In this document: one piece after another, positions 1 to 9,491 of the stretch | Position numbering within the stretch: the first letter of the stretch is position 1 | Layout: the number at the start of each line of letters is the position of its first letter | Source: Terriglobales bacterium | Lineage (GTDB): Bacteria > Acidobacteriota > Terriglobia > Terriglobales > Acidobacteriaceae | Assembly (NCBI GenBank): GCA_025936825.1 | Contig: JAICSO010000026.1 | Span: forward strand, 1-54,124 | Length of the DNA stretch: 54,124 bases | Reading direction: 5' to 3' | Made by a program: the position numbers and the translations under genes | The notes under the pieces: generated by a model | What the model saw: the letters and a program-made list of their open reading frames with translations, nothing else | Databases searched by the model: none | Told to the model about the DNA's origin: nothing

Positions 1-1
1 C

Positions 2-1585
2 ACTGCCGCACTGGCCGCATCTTCTACTGGTTTGTTCGGCCGCCTCCTCTCGGCGCAGGCTGCCGCAAAATCAGATCAGACTGCCCGCATCTACATCGAC
101 AGCCGGCGTATTATCTCTCCCCTCGATCGCAATTTATTCGGTTCATTCCTGGAACAACTGGGCCGCGCTATCTACGACGGCATTTACGATCCCGGTTCCA
201 AGTTGTCAGACTCAAACGGCTTCCGAAAAGACGTCATGCAGGAAATCCGCACCATGGGCGTTCCCATCATTCGTTATCCAGGGGGAAATTTTGTTTCCGG
301 GTATAACTGGCTCGACGGCGTAGGGCCGAAACAAGACCGCCCCAAGGTGCTCGATAAAGCTTGGGACTCAATGAACACCAATCAATTCGGGACCAACGAG
401 TACATGACGTGGTGCAAGGCGGTCGGAACGTTGCCGTTGATGGGGCTGAACCTTGGCACAGGGACTCCTGAGCAAGCTGCCGCCCTCCTGGAGTATTGCA
501 ACATCTACAAGGGCACCGAATGGAGCGATCTGCGCCGCAAGCATGGCTATCCCGAACCCTACAACGTGAAGCACTGGTGCATGGGGAACGAAATGGACGG
601 CCCCTGGCAAATCGGTCACATGACAGCGACCGAATACGGCATGAAGGCGCAGGACACGGCGCGCCAAATGCGTTATGTTGCGCAAGATCCGGAGTTGCAG
701 CTGATCGCTTGCGGTTCCAGTGCTCCGTTCATGCCAACTTACCTGGAATGGGACCGCGAAGTCCTGGAGCAGTGCTATGACTATGTGGATGGTCTATCGC
801 TGCACCGCTACCTCGGCAATACCGAGGAAGAAACCGGCGGCGATAGCGCGAAATATTTGGCTCTCAATCTCACTATGGACAAGCAGATTGCGGAGTCGCT
901 GGCGGTCTGCGATCTGGTGCGCGGGCACAAGCGATCCAAAAAGAAGTTGTGGCTTTCGTTCGACGAATGGAACGTCTGGTACCGCGCGCGAGGGAAACAA
1001 TTTGATGACGGGCACCGCCAAGAAGCTCCGCATCTTCTCGAAGAAATCTATAATTTCGAGGACGCGTTGCTGGTCGGGGGCATGCTGAACACGCTGATTC
1101 GCAATGCGGATCGCGTCAAGATTGCCTGCCTCGCACAACTGATCAATGTGATCGCGCCAATCATGACCAACGAGAATGGCCTGTTCCGCCAGACCATCTA
1201 CTATCCCTACGTCTGGGCGCTGCAAAATGCTCGCGGCAATGTGCTGAATGTTCTCGTGGAGTCGCCAACTTATGACGTGAAGGGGCTGGACGCGGTTCCC
1301 TACTTAGACGCGGTTGCCACCAATGACAATGGTAAGACCTCACTGTTCGTGTTGAACCGCGACCTGACGAAATCTCATGCGGTCGAACTGGTATGGGAAG
1401 ATCAGGCACCTTCGCAGGTGCTCACTTCGCAAGTCCTGACTGGCACGGATTTGAGAGCCGTCAATGGCTTCGATGCACCCGAACGGGTCAAGCCGCAGGC
1501 CTTCAGCAAGCCGAACACGTCGAATGGGCGCACACGCTTCGAACTTCCTGCGCGCTCATACACCATGATTCAGTGGGGCGCCTAG
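2..1585 (+). CDS. alpha-L-arabinofuranosidase, GH51 (5' end cut by window edge)
   Basis: Secreted glycoside hydrolase family 51 enzyme, expected to release terminal alpha-L-arabinofuranosyl residues from arabinan or arabinoxylan. Counting from the TTG at 32, the protein has the family N-terminus (LFGSFLEQLGRAIYDGIYDP), the acid/base Glu in WCMGNEMDGPW near residue 187, the nucleophile Glu in SFDEWNVWY near residue 312, and a C-terminal beta domain. The frame stays open to the left edge and reads TAALAASSTGLFGRLLSAQA just before the mature sequence, which looks like the end of a signal peptide, so the true start lies outside the window and the TTG at 32 is only an internal codon. It is followed after a gap by a CRTAC1 protein and a TonB receptor, suggesting one polysaccharide-use locus. 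The family is certain; the exact substrate is inferred. Confidence 0.93.
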   Translation, partial: TAALAASSTGLFGRLLSAQAAAKSDQTARIYIDSRRIISPLDRNLFGSFLEQLGRAIYDGIYDPGSKLSDSNGFRKDVMQEIRTMGVPIIRYPGGNFVSGYNWLDGVGPKQDRPKVLDKAWDSMNTNQFGTNEYMTWCKAVGTLPLMGLNLGTGTPEQAAALLEYCNIYKGTEWSDLRRKHGYPEPYNVKHWCMGNEMDGPWQIGHMTATEYGMKAQDTARQMRYVAQDPELQLIACGSSAPFMPTYLEWDREVLEQCYDYVDGLSLHRYLGNTEEETGGDSAKYLALNLTMDKQIAESLAVCDLVRGHKRSKKKLWLSFDEWNVWYRARGKQFDDGHRQEAPHLLEEIYNFEDALLVGGMLNTLIRNADRVKIACLAQLINVIAPIMTNENGLFRQTIYYPYVWALQNARGNVLNVLVESPTYDVKGLDAVPYLDAVATNDNGKTSLFVLNRDLTKSHAVELVWEDQAPSQVLTSQVLTGTDLRAVNGFDAPERVKPQAFSKPNTSNGRTRFELPARSYTMIQWGA

Positions 1586-1762
1586 GATGCACATGTACGA
1601 AGCGGCCATGTAGCATCGCCTCCAAAGCACCCAAACGTTACGATATTTGCATCTGCTGATATTAGGGCGTTGCGATCACGTGGATGCAAAGAAATCTTGT
1701 CTCCACAAAGCATCAATCGCCAAACTGCAGTGGATAGACGTCGAAGACGGCGAAAGCACTGG
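1586..1762. other. Intergenic, one LacI-like half palindrome
   Basis: No gene is seen. At 1631-1642 the sequence CCAAACGTTACG carries the AAACGTT core that is also found in two sites upstream of the TonB receptor. No convincing -35/-10 pair was recognised. Confidence 0.4.
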
Positions 1763-3637
1763 ATGAACTATACCAACCGCGTCGGATTCACCTCCATGGT
1801 TCATCGTCCACAGAAACCCATCCCCCGAACCGTAGCTGTTCATCCGCACTTACGAGGAGACGAGATTGCTCGACTGGTGAGTTACGCAACTCTGTCGGTT
1901 ATCTTCATTTTGGGTACCCTAGCGGGGCAGACGAGCGGTACGGGTGCAAGACCGACACAATTGGCAACACACCCGCACACTTCGCCGGTGTCAAAGCCAT
2001 ATCCGCAGTTGATCGACATTACAGCGTCAACAGGCATCAGCTTCGAACACGTTTCCAGTCCAGAACAGAAGTACATCGTGGAATCGATGAGTGGCGGCGT
2101 GGCGTTGATCGACTATGACCGCGATGGCTGGCCCGACATCTATTTCACGAATTCGTACACGGTTGAGATGGCCCTCCATGGCCAGAAAGCGCGCAGTGCT
2201 CTCTACCACAACAATCATGATGGGACATTCACGGATGTCACCGACAGAGCGGGAGTCGGTTATCCGTGCTGGGCCATGGGCGCGGTCGTCGGCGACTACA
2301 ACAATGACGGTTGGCCCGACATGCTCGTGACCTGCTACGGCGGAGTCGTTCTTTATAAGAATAATGGCGATGGAACTTTCTCCGATGTCACGAAAAATGC
2401 TGGGCTGAGCGGTGATCACCTGTTCGCGACAGGCGCGGCATTCGGCGACTACGATCGGGACGGATGGGCGGATCTCTTTGTTTCTCACTATGTCGACTTC
2501 GACATTGGCCGTATGCAGGCTTTTGGCTCGGCCGACACCTGCAAATACATCGGCATTGACGTGCAGTGCGGCCCTCGCGGAATGAAAGGATCGCCCGATT
2601 CGCTTTACCACAACAACCGCGATGGTACTTTCAGCGACGTTTCGAAAGCCTCCGGCGTTGATGATCCTGAGATGCGTTATGGGCTTACCGCCATCTGGTC
2701 GGACTTCGACAACGATGGCAAACTCGACCTTCTCGTAACCAATGATGGCCAAGCCAACTATCTTTACCGCGGGGACGGTCGTGGAAAGTTTGTTGACGAC
2801 GGGTTTCTTTCTGGCGTCGCGCTGAACCAGGATGGCGTTGCTCAAGCCAACATGGGAATTGCGGTCGGCGATTTTCTGCACAGCGGCCGAATGTCTCTGC
2901 TGCTTTCGCATTTCGACAACGAGTACGCTGCGCTCTATCGCAATGACGGCGACATGAAGTTCACAGAAACATCGTATCCATCGGGCATTGCGCAGGGCAC
3001 GAGAGGATATGTCGGCTGGGGTGACGCATTCGTGGACTTCGACAACGATGGGTGGCCCGATGTATTCATCGTCAATGGACATGTCTACCCGCAAGTCGAC
3101 AGTTCCCACGGTAACGCAGTTTACCGGCAACCGAAGTTGCTGTTCCGGAATGAAGGCAACGGAAAGTTCCAAGATCTCAGCAAGTCCGTGGGAGATGCCG
3201 TACAGGTGCCGCAAGTGAGTCGAGGCATGGCAATCGGCGATCTCTTCAATGAAGGCAAACTCGTAGTCGTGGTGGAAAACCTGGTGGGAAAGCCTATGCT
3301 TCTCCGCCCAGAAGGTGGGTCCAAGAATCACTCGGTAAGCTTTAAGTTGGAGGGTGTCAATTGCAATCGGCTGGCACTCAACGCCCGGGTTCGTGTGACC
3401 AGCGGGAATATGGTTCAAGTGGGCGAGGTCAGGAGCGGCGGAAGCTACTTATCGCAAAACGACCTGCGCCTGCACTTCGGTCTCGGCACGCACGAGCGTG
3501 TGGGCGAACTCCGGGTTGATTGGCCCGATGGGAAAGTGGAGACTCTTAGGAATCTGGCGGCCGACCGAGTCTACACCATCAAGGAGGGCCAAGGCCCCAT
3601 CTCTTCAATGCCGTTCCGCCCTCTCGGTAGCCACTAG
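1763..3637 (+). CDS. CRTAC1-like FG-GAP/VCBS protein with UnbV_ASPIC domain
   Basis: Extracytoplasmic repeat protein. After a hydrophobic stretch (SYATLSVIFILGTLAGQ) it carries at least six FG-GAP/VCBS-type repeats of the form 'GDYDRDGWADLFV' or 'DFDNDGKLDLLV', whose Asp/Asn loops bind calcium in known relatives. It ends with an ASPIC/UnbV domain (HFGLGTHERVGELRVDWPDG). Such proteins accompany SusCD-like or TonB systems in Acidobacteria and Bacteroidota; their biochemical role is poorly known. The start is uncertain: the frame is open from a TTG at 1670, with ATG at 1763 and 1796 and a GTG at 1877. The only strong Shine-Dalgarno (GAGGAG, 1854-1859) lies 17 nt before the GTG, which would give a protein beginning directly with the signal peptide. 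The ATG at 1763 is a compromise. Confidence 0.85.
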   Translation: MNYTNRVGFTSMVHRPQKPIPRTVAVHPHLRGDEIARLVSYATLSVIFILGTLAGQTSGTGARPTQLATHPHTSPVSKPYPQLIDITASTGISFEHVSSPEQKYIVESMSGGVALIDYDRDGWPDIYFTNSYTVEMALHGQKARSALYHNNHDGTFTDVTDRAGVGYPCWAMGAVVGDYNNDGWPDMLVTCYGGVVLYKNNGDGTFSDVTKNAGLSGDHLFATGAAFGDYDRDGWADLFVSHYVDFDIGRMQAFGSADTCKYIGIDVQCGPRGMKGSPDSLYHNNRDGTFSDVSKASGVDDPEMRYGLTAIWSDFDNDGKLDLLVTNDGQANYLYRGDGRGKFVDDGFLSGVALNQDGVAQANMGIAVGDFLHSGRMSLLLSHFDNEYAALYRNDGDMKFTETSYPSGIAQGTRGYVGWGDAFVDFDNDGWPDVFIVNGHVYPQVDSSHGNAVYRQPKLLFRNEGNGKFQDLSKSVGDAVQVPQVSRGMAIGDLFNEGKLVVVVENLVGKPMLLRPEGGSKNHSVSFKLEGVNCNRLALNARVRVTSGNMVQVGEVRSGGSYLSQNDLRLHFGLGTHERVGELRVDWPDGKVETLRNLAADRVYTIKEGQGPISSMPFRPLGSH

Positions 3638-3651
3638 GCAAGCTAAATCCA

Positions 3652-3663
3652 GCAAACGTTTCG
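3652..3663. promoter_or_regulatory. LacI-family-type operator candidate O1
   Basis: GCAAACGTTTCG, a near-perfect dyad around a central CG, which is the hallmark of LacI/GalR-family operators. It lies about 70 nt upstream of the TTGACA box of the TonB receptor gene. No LacI regulator is in the window, so the assignment rests on pattern only. Confidence 0.4.
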
Positions 3664-3733
3664 CGGACGGTCGTCGAAGGATTGCAAAAATTATCTAAAT
3701 CAAGACTAAATCGATTCCAACCGGTGAATAGTC

Positions 3734-3763
3734 TTGACAACCAATTATGCAGAGGTGTAGAAA
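3734..3763 (+). promoter_or_regulatory. Sigma-70-type promoter for the TonB receptor
   Basis: TTGACA at 3734-3739 is followed after 18 nt by TAGAAA at 3758-3763. This is the clearest -35/-10 pair in the left part of the window. It predicts a transcript start near 3770, just before the O2 palindrome. Confidence 0.5.
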
Positions 3764-3776
3764 AACGAGTCTGCAG

Positions 3777-3788
3777 GTAAACGCTTAC
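3777..3788. promoter_or_regulatory. LacI-family-type operator candidate O2
   Basis: GTAAACGCTTAC: arms GTAA and TTAC around a central CG, close to the GTAARCGNTTAC pattern of LacI-family operators. Its position at about +8 to +19 relative to the predicted start would let a bound repressor block the TonB receptor promoter. Confidence 0.5.
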
Positions 3789-3879
3789 TCGGGGGAGAGT
3801 TATTACCGCAGCTCTCGTTCTCTCAAGTCCATGAGAACGAGCAATGCCAATCGCGCGTAATGGGGCCGGAGGAAGACGT

Positions 3880-6800
3880 ATGTTCGACCCATGTACGCGT
3901 GTAGACTGCCTTTCCGCTGACACACAACGAAAAGCTTTTCGCTCCCTGTGGCTTGCACTGTCGGCTGCCGCAGTGCTGCTTGTGCTTGCCCTGCCTCTTT
4001 CTGCCCAAGACAACGCCACCATAACGGGTACTGTGCTGGATCCTTCCGGCGCGTCCGTCTCAAACGCCGCCATCAAAATCACCAACGTGGCAACCGGACA
4101 AATCCGGCAGGTCACGTCGAACTCGGCTGGGGTTTACGTGTTCCCAAACGTCGGCGTCGGCACCTACAATCTATCGGCAACGGCATCCGGCTTTCAGGAA
4201 TACAAGAAAACCGGAATCGTGGTGAACGTGGCTCAGAACTTGTCCGCCGATATCTCGCTGGCGGTCGGCAGTTCCGAACAGTCCATTACCGTGGAAGCAC
4301 AAGCACTGCAGGTGCAAAGCGAAAGCAATGAGGTGAGTAGTCTCATCAGCGGCCAGCAAGTGACCCAGTTGGCGACCAATGGTCGCAACGTTACTCAATT
4401 GGCCACTCTGGGCATGGGCAAGTCGAACAATATGCCGAGTTTCGGCGGCGTGAACGCTCTCACCAGCGCGAACGGCATCAGTTTTAATGGGACCCGCTCA
4501 ACACACAATATCTACTTGCTGGACGGTGGCGAACTCAACGATCGCGGCTGCGGCGGCTGTTTCAGTTCTTTGCCGTCGATCGATGCACTTTCCGAATTTC
4601 AGACGCTCGACAGCAATTACGGGCCGGACTATGGTATCGGCTCGGGCGGAACGATTGCCATGGTGATCAAATCCGGAACCAAGCAGTTCCACGGCTCGGT
4701 CTGGGAATTCAACCGCAACGAGGCGTACGCAGCCAACAACTACTTCCTGAACAAAGCCGGCAAGCGCAAGCCAGAGTTCCGGCTCAACATACCCGGATTC
4801 AACTTCGGTGGCCCTCTCGGCCACAAAACGTTCTTCTTTGTGAATGAAGAATGGCGAAGGCTCATTCAGGGGAGCGTGCCCACGGTGCAGAATGCTATCG
4901 AGGCAAGCAACTTCCCAACTCTCGGACAGCCCTTCGTGTATGACTGGCAAGGGCAGGGGGACACGACTGCTCCGTTGGTTCCAGTCACTCCTTTGAACAC
5001 ATCCAAGAATGCGGTCTATGCCGCCGACGGATTGGTTCCTGGATCTCCCTTCCCTCAAGGGCCCACGCCAGGAACCGTGTTGATTCCAGCGAACCTGATC
5101 GATCAAAACGCGGTACTCCTTCTAAACCAAGGGGGCTTTCCGCCAGCGAACTTTGGAACCAAACAGTACATTGCGTCGCCATCGCAACCCACGAACGTAC
5201 GTGAGGATGTGGTGCGCATCGACCACCACATCAACGACAAGTTCCAGTTGATGGGGCACTACTTGCATGATGCGATGACGCAAACCTACTTCCCGCCACT
5301 CTGGGGACCTGGTGGCAATTACCCAACGGTCGGCTCGGCCATGGTGAACCCGTCCTGGTCGTCCGCCATCAAGTTAACGCAAACCTACTCGCCGTCACTG
5401 CTGAACGAAACCAGTTTCCTGTTCAGCGGCAATACCATCCACCTGAGTCCCGTGAAAGGTCCAGGGCTCGTGAGTTTCACACAACCGAGCGGCTGGAGCG
5501 CTACCTCTTTCTTCCCCGTGGGCTTCAACAGAGAAGCGCGCTTGCCACAAATCAATCTGGGTGGTCCACTGAACACGGTTTGGAGTACGACTTATTTTCC
5601 ATGGAAGAACTCGTATTTCGGATATGAGCCGCGGGACGACGTTTCGTGGACACGGGGACGGCATCAGATGAAGTTCGGGTTCAGCTGGCTGCATGCAGTC
5701 AAGAACCAGGAACTGCAGGCAAATACCAACGGCACGGCCGCCTTTGGCAATAGCTCCTTCTCCAAGGATTCTTATGTCAACTTCCTGCTGGGCAATGCGG
5801 ACAGCTTTACCCAGTTGGAGTTCCTGGCTGGCAAGCATTGGGTCAACGACAACTACGCTTTCTACGGAAACGATAATTGGCATGTGACTCCACGTCTCAC
5901 CCTCAACCTTGGTCTTAGGTACGACATCTTGCCGCACGCTTGGGAACGGTACGACCAGTTCTCAAATTTCGTGCCAGCAGACTACGATCGATCTCAAGGG
6001 AATCCCGTTGATCCCGCAACCGGCGCGATTTTGCCAACCGCTTTGACCACATTCCAAGGGAAGCAGTTTTACCTGAATGGCATTCGTCTCGCTGGCAAGA
6101 GCGGATTCCCTCGAGGGAATGTAAAGAACTACTACAACACCGTGGAGCCGCGAGTCGGATTTGCATATAGCCTCGACTCTACCGGTACAACGGTCTTGCG
6201 AGCCGGGGCCGGCTTGTTCTACGAGCGCGTCCAGGGCAATGACGTTTATAATGCCGCCCTGAATCCCCCGTTTGCTTATCAGCCGTCGGCCAACAACGTC
6301 TATTTCTCCGATCCTACGATAGACGCAAACACAGGGGTAAGCGCCGGGCAGTCTTTCTTTCCCTCAACTCTTACCAACCTGCAGTACAACTATAAGAATC
6401 CGGGCACATTGATGTTCAGTATGGGCATCCAACGCCAACTGGCGCATTCTGTGGTTGCAATCGTCCAGTACGTCGGAACTAGGGGATGGGACCAGAGCAT
6501 TGACATTCCTATCAATACCCTGCCCCTAACGGACCCGAATAATTCGGCGAATCCGGTTCCAGGCGACCCATACGCTATTCGGCAAGGGGTTGCGGGCGGA
6601 ACCTTGAAAGCAAACTACTTCCGGCAGTTCCCCGGCTTCAGCTCTATCACGCAAGAGACAAATGAAGGCAACTTCACTTACGACTCGCTGCAGGCTGGAA
6701 TCCGAATGGAAAACCGGCATGGCCTAACCGTGCAACTAGCCTATACCTACTCGCATGAGATCGATACGAACGCGAACGATCTCAACTCTGCATCGAACCC

Positions 6801-7395
6801 ATTCAACCTGGCTTACGATCGCGGTTCAGGAGCATTTGACCGTCGGCACATCTTCAATGCGAACTACGTCTACACGCTGCCGTTTTTCGCAAACACCTCA
6901 AACCATATTCTCCACGGTGTGCTGGGAGGCTGGGAGTTCTCCGGCATAACGGTCGCCCAATCGGGTTCTCCTGTGAACGGTGGCAATGGGGTGATCTACA
7001 CCGGCCCCGACACCCTGGGTTTGGGTGGCGGAACACGGAATCGGCCTGAACAGATCGCACCGATTTCGTATCCCCATACAGTCGACCATTGGTTCAGCGC
7101 TAGTTCATTTGCTGCGCCAATCGCGCCGTGGGCTGGTGGCACAAACCAGGGTTTCGGTAATACCAGAAAAGATGCAGTTGTCGGCCCTGGCTTGTTCAAC
7201 TTCAACCTGTCGCTGTTCAAGACGTTCTCATTTACTGAGCGTGTGAAGTTCGAACTGCGATTCGAATCCTTCAATACCTTTAACCACACCGAATTTCTTG
7301 GCGTCGACACCAACTCCGGTGACGGGAACTTCGGCGCGGTGACCACCACCTACGATCCTCGCGTGCTTCAACTCGGAGCAAAGTTGAGTTTCTGA
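3880..7395 (+). CDS. TonB-dependent receptor, Oar-like, with carboxypeptidase-regulatory domain
   Basis: Large outer-membrane receptor (about 1171 aa) for energised uptake of a ligand, probably an oligosaccharide given the GH51 neighbour. In order it has a signal peptide ending LALPLSAQ, a CarboxypepD_reg/CnaB-like domain (ATITGTVLDPSGASVSNAAI), a plug domain (NGRNVTQLATL, YLLDGGELND, near residues 145-230), and a long barrel with aromatic strands that ends in the short C-terminal motif LQLGAKLSF, typical of outer-membrane barrels. The start is ATG 3880, because GGAGGA at 3868-3873 sits 6 nt before it. The in-frame ATG at 3844 has no ribosome site and would put charged residues in front. The gene follows a TTGACA promoter with a LacI-type operator and ends at a strong terminator. 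Family call is secure; the ligand is inferred from context. Confidence 0.93.
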   Translation: MFDPCTRVDCLSADTQRKAFRSLWLALSAAAVLLVLALPLSAQDNATITGTVLDPSGASVSNAAIKITNVATGQIRQVTSNSAGVYVFPNVGVGTYNLSATASGFQEYKKTGIVVNVAQNLSADISLAVGSSEQSITVEAQALQVQSESNEVSSLISGQQVTQLATNGRNVTQLATLGMGKSNNMPSFGGVNALTSANGISFNGTRSTHNIYLLDGGELNDRGCGGCFSSLPSIDALSEFQTLDSNYGPDYGIGSGGTIAMVIKSGTKQFHGSVWEFNRNEAYAANNYFLNKAGKRKPEFRLNIPGFNFGGPLGHKTFFFVNEEWRRLIQGSVPTVQNAIEASNFPTLGQPFVYDWQGQGDTTAPLVPVTPLNTSKNAVYAADGLVPGSPFPQGPTPGTVLIPANLIDQNAVLLLNQGGFPPANFGTKQYIASPSQPTNVREDVVRIDHHINDKFQLMGHYLHDAMTQTYFPPLWGPGGNYPTVGSAMVNPSWSSAIKLTQTYSPSLLNETSFLFSGNTIHLSPVKGPGLVSFTQPSGWSATSFFPVGFNREARLPQINLGGPLNTVWSTTYFPWKNSYFGYEPRDDVSWTRGRHQMKFGFSWLHAVKNQELQANTNGTAAFGNSSFSKDSYVNFLLGNADSFTQLEFLAGKHWVNDNYAFYGNDNWHVTPRLTLNLGLRYDILPHAWERYDQFSNFVPADYDRSQGNPVDPATGAILPTALTTFQGKQFYLNGIRLAGKSGFPRGNVKNYYNTVEPRVGFAYSLDSTGTTVLRAGAGLFYERVQGNDVYNAALNPPFAYQPSANNVYFSDPTIDANTGVSAGQSFFPSTLTNLQYNYKNPGTLMFSMGIQRQLAHSVVAIVQYVGTRGWDQSIDIPINTLPLTDPNNSANPVPGDPYAIRQGVAGGTLKANYFRQFPGFSSITQETNEGNFTYDSLQAGIRMENRHGLTVQLAYTYSHEIDTNANDLNSASNPFNLAYDRGSGAFDRRHIFNANYVYTLPFFANTSNHILHGVLGGWEFSGITVAQSGSPVNGGNGVIYTGPDTLGLGGGTRNRPEQIAPISYPHTVDHWFSASSFAAPIAPWAGGTNQGFGNTRKDAVVGPGLFNFNLSLFKTFSFTERVKFELRFESFNTFNHTEFLGVDTNSGDGNFGAVTTTYDPRVLQLGAKLSF

Positions 7396-7414
7396 GACAA
7401 GCATTGCGTAGCAT

Positions 7415-7450
7415 ACGGGCGCGAAGCAACTTCGCGCCCGTCCTTTTTTT
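7415..7450 (+). terminator. Intrinsic terminator after the TonB receptor
   Basis: A perfect 12-bp stem (7415-7426 with 7430-7441, loop CAA) is followed by a run of seven T. It separates the receptor gene from the TPR gene, which starts only 19 nt later and so probably has its own or read-through transcription. Confidence 0.92.
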
Positions 7451-7468
7451 GAGCGTCGCATTCAATGC

Positions 7469-8710
7469 GTGAGCAACCAGATGCGCTTAAACTGGGTATC
7501 AACACAAGTGAAAGCTGTTCTTCATTCCCGTGTGGTACCCGTCCTGCTACTTTCACTAATGCTGGCCACGGTACCTCTCATGGGCCAGTCTCCGTCAGCC
7601 GATGATCAACGACAAACTGCAATCGCGCTGGAGCAGCAAGGCAAGACCGCCGAATCGGAAGCGGCCTGGCGCGCCGTCTTGAAAGCTGAGCCCAACAGCG
7701 CTGAGGCCTATGCTCATTTGGGTTTTCTCGAGGCTCGGCAGGAACACTACAAGGAAGCGATCATTTTCTATCGCAAGGCGAAGGCCTTGAGTCCATCGAT
7801 GCCCGCGCTGGACATGAATCTAGGTCTCGCATTGTTTAAAGCCGGCGATTTAAAGGAAGCAGTGCAGATATTTAGCCGGATCTTGAAGACCCAGCCTGCC
7901 GGATCCAACGAAGCGCTACGACTCAAGACCCTGATTGGAATGGCCGACTATGGTCTGGAAGAGTACACCGCGGCGGTTCCATACCTGGAGGAAGCGACCG
8001 CAGCCGATCCCCAAAACCTGTCTTTCCGTTTGATGCTCGCCCACAGTTGTTTGGCCGCGAAGCAATACCAATGCGTTCTGGACACCTACCATCAGATTCT
8101 GGACCTGAACGCGGAATCGGCTGAGGCTGACATGCTGGCGGGCGAAGCCCTAGATGAAATGCAGGACCACGCGGGCGCTACGCAGCAGTTTCGCGCCGCG
8201 GTCAAAGCCAATCCTAAAGAGCCCAATGTCCACTTTGGCCTCGGCTATCTGCTGTGGCGGCAAGGACAATTCGCCGACGCTGCCACCGAATTCCAAGCAG
8301 AATTAACAAACGTGCCGGACCATGCGAAGGCGATGGTGTACTTGGCGGATTCCAACATCAAGTTGAATCGGACCGATGTTGCGTTGCCCTTGCTGCGGAA
8401 AGCGGTCCGGCTCAACCCCAACTTGGACATGGCTCACCTGGATCTGGGCATCGTTTACAGCGACACCGGGCATAAAGCCGAGGCACTACGCGAACTGAAA
8501 CTAGCCGAAAAGATAAATCCCGAAAATGTCAATGTACATTGGCGCCTGGCGCAGCTTTATCGCGCGATGGATAGAAAAGAGGAAGCGGCTGCGGAATTCA
8601 AAAAGACCAAGGCGCTCACCAAAGCAGCGGATGAATCCGTTTCCAGCAGGCTTAAAACTTCTGCCCCGCGAAAGACAACCTCTTCATCTGGCTCTCCCAA
8701 CGTTGACTGA
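7469..8710 (+). CDS. Secreted tetratricopeptide-repeat protein
   Basis: 413 aa. A signal peptide (VVPVLLLSLMLATVPLMGQ) is followed by about eight to nine TPR units with the usual spacing (for example AEAYAHLGFLEARQEHYKEA, ALDMNLGLALFKAGDLKEA, PNVHFGLGYLLWRQGQFADA, DMAHLDLGIVYSDTGHKAEA). The tail is Ser/Thr/Lys-rich and disordered. TPRs are protein-interaction scaffolds; in acidobacterial TonB loci such proteins recur after the receptor, and a role in the cell envelope is inferred. Start is either GTG 7469 or ATG 7481; no clear Shine-Dalgarno separates them. The predicted promoter region is squeezed between the terminator and the start. Confidence 0.85.
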   Translation: MSNQMRLNWVSTQVKAVLHSRVVPVLLLSLMLATVPLMGQSPSADDQRQTAIALEQQGKTAESEAAWRAVLKAEPNSAEAYAHLGFLEARQEHYKEAIIFYRKAKALSPSMPALDMNLGLALFKAGDLKEAVQIFSRILKTQPAGSNEALRLKTLIGMADYGLEEYTAAVPYLEEATAADPQNLSFRLMLAHSCLAAKQYQCVLDTYHQILDLNAESAEADMLAGEALDEMQDHAGATQQFRAAVKANPKEPNVHFGLGYLLWRQGQFADAATEFQAELTNVPDHAKAMVYLADSNIKLNRTDVALPLLRKAVRLNPNLDMAHLDLGIVYSDTGHKAEALRELKLAEKINPENVNVHWRLAQLYRAMDRKEEAAAEFKKTKALTKAADESVSSRLKTSAPRKTTSSSGSPNVD

Positions 8711-8769
8711 CATGATGTCGTGTTTTCCACTCCTTAGCCTGACAACGCGCAACACCATTGAACACACTC

Positions 8770-9095
8770 CTACTGCATCGGAAACGAATAGATGCTGACG
8801 CTGAATGGCGGAAGAGACAAGGCGTCGGCAAAAGACGTGAGTCCCTGCTCCTGGATGTCAACCTCGCGCTTGCTTCCTACCGTTATGGTGGCATCGACAC
8901 TTGAGGGAGCCATTCGCCAGAGACGTCCCTCCTCAAAAGCCTTGCGTCGGCGATCGATGAGTTCATGCGTTGTTCGGAATCAGACGGGTTCAGCACAGCA
9001 AAGGTCAGCGACATTCCAACATACACAACCATGGGGACGCGGCAACCGAGGACATGCGCGAGGCGCACAACAAAATTGTGGGGCTTGCGCTGCAC
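8770..9095 (-). pseudogene. Decayed C-terminus of a second GH51 arabinofuranosidase
   Basis: Read on the minus strand, two frames together give the C-terminal end typical of GH51 enzymes. The upstream frame holds MSLTFAVLNPSDSEQRM and SIADARL; the next frame continues FEEGRLWRMAPSS, REVDIQEQGL and ends PPFSVSIYSFPMQ with a TAG at 8770-8772. The frame change falls near 8930-8940, and a stop (TGA at 9096-9098) precedes the first frame, so nothing N-terminal survives here. It lies beside a tRNA gene and in the same locus as an intact GH51 gene, so it may be the scar of a lost paralogue. The GH51 assignment is from motif memory and not from a search. Confidence 0.6.
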
Positions 9096-9152
9096 TCAGC
9101 ATGAACGGCACGGAAAGCGGCACGGAGAGGGATTCGTAAACTACTGAAAGAA

Positions 9153-9491
<339 letters not shown>

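Noticed and set aside
2027-3418. 463-codon open frame antisense to the CRTAC1 gene
   Set aside because: It mirrors the repeat-rich GC-biased coding strand, has no ribosome site or recognisable domain, and the sense gene is certain.
8792-9139. Plus-strand 115-codon frame in the gap before tRNA-Asn
   Set aside because: The opposite strand carries GH51-like C-terminal motifs; the plus-strand product is low-complexity and lacks a ribosome site.
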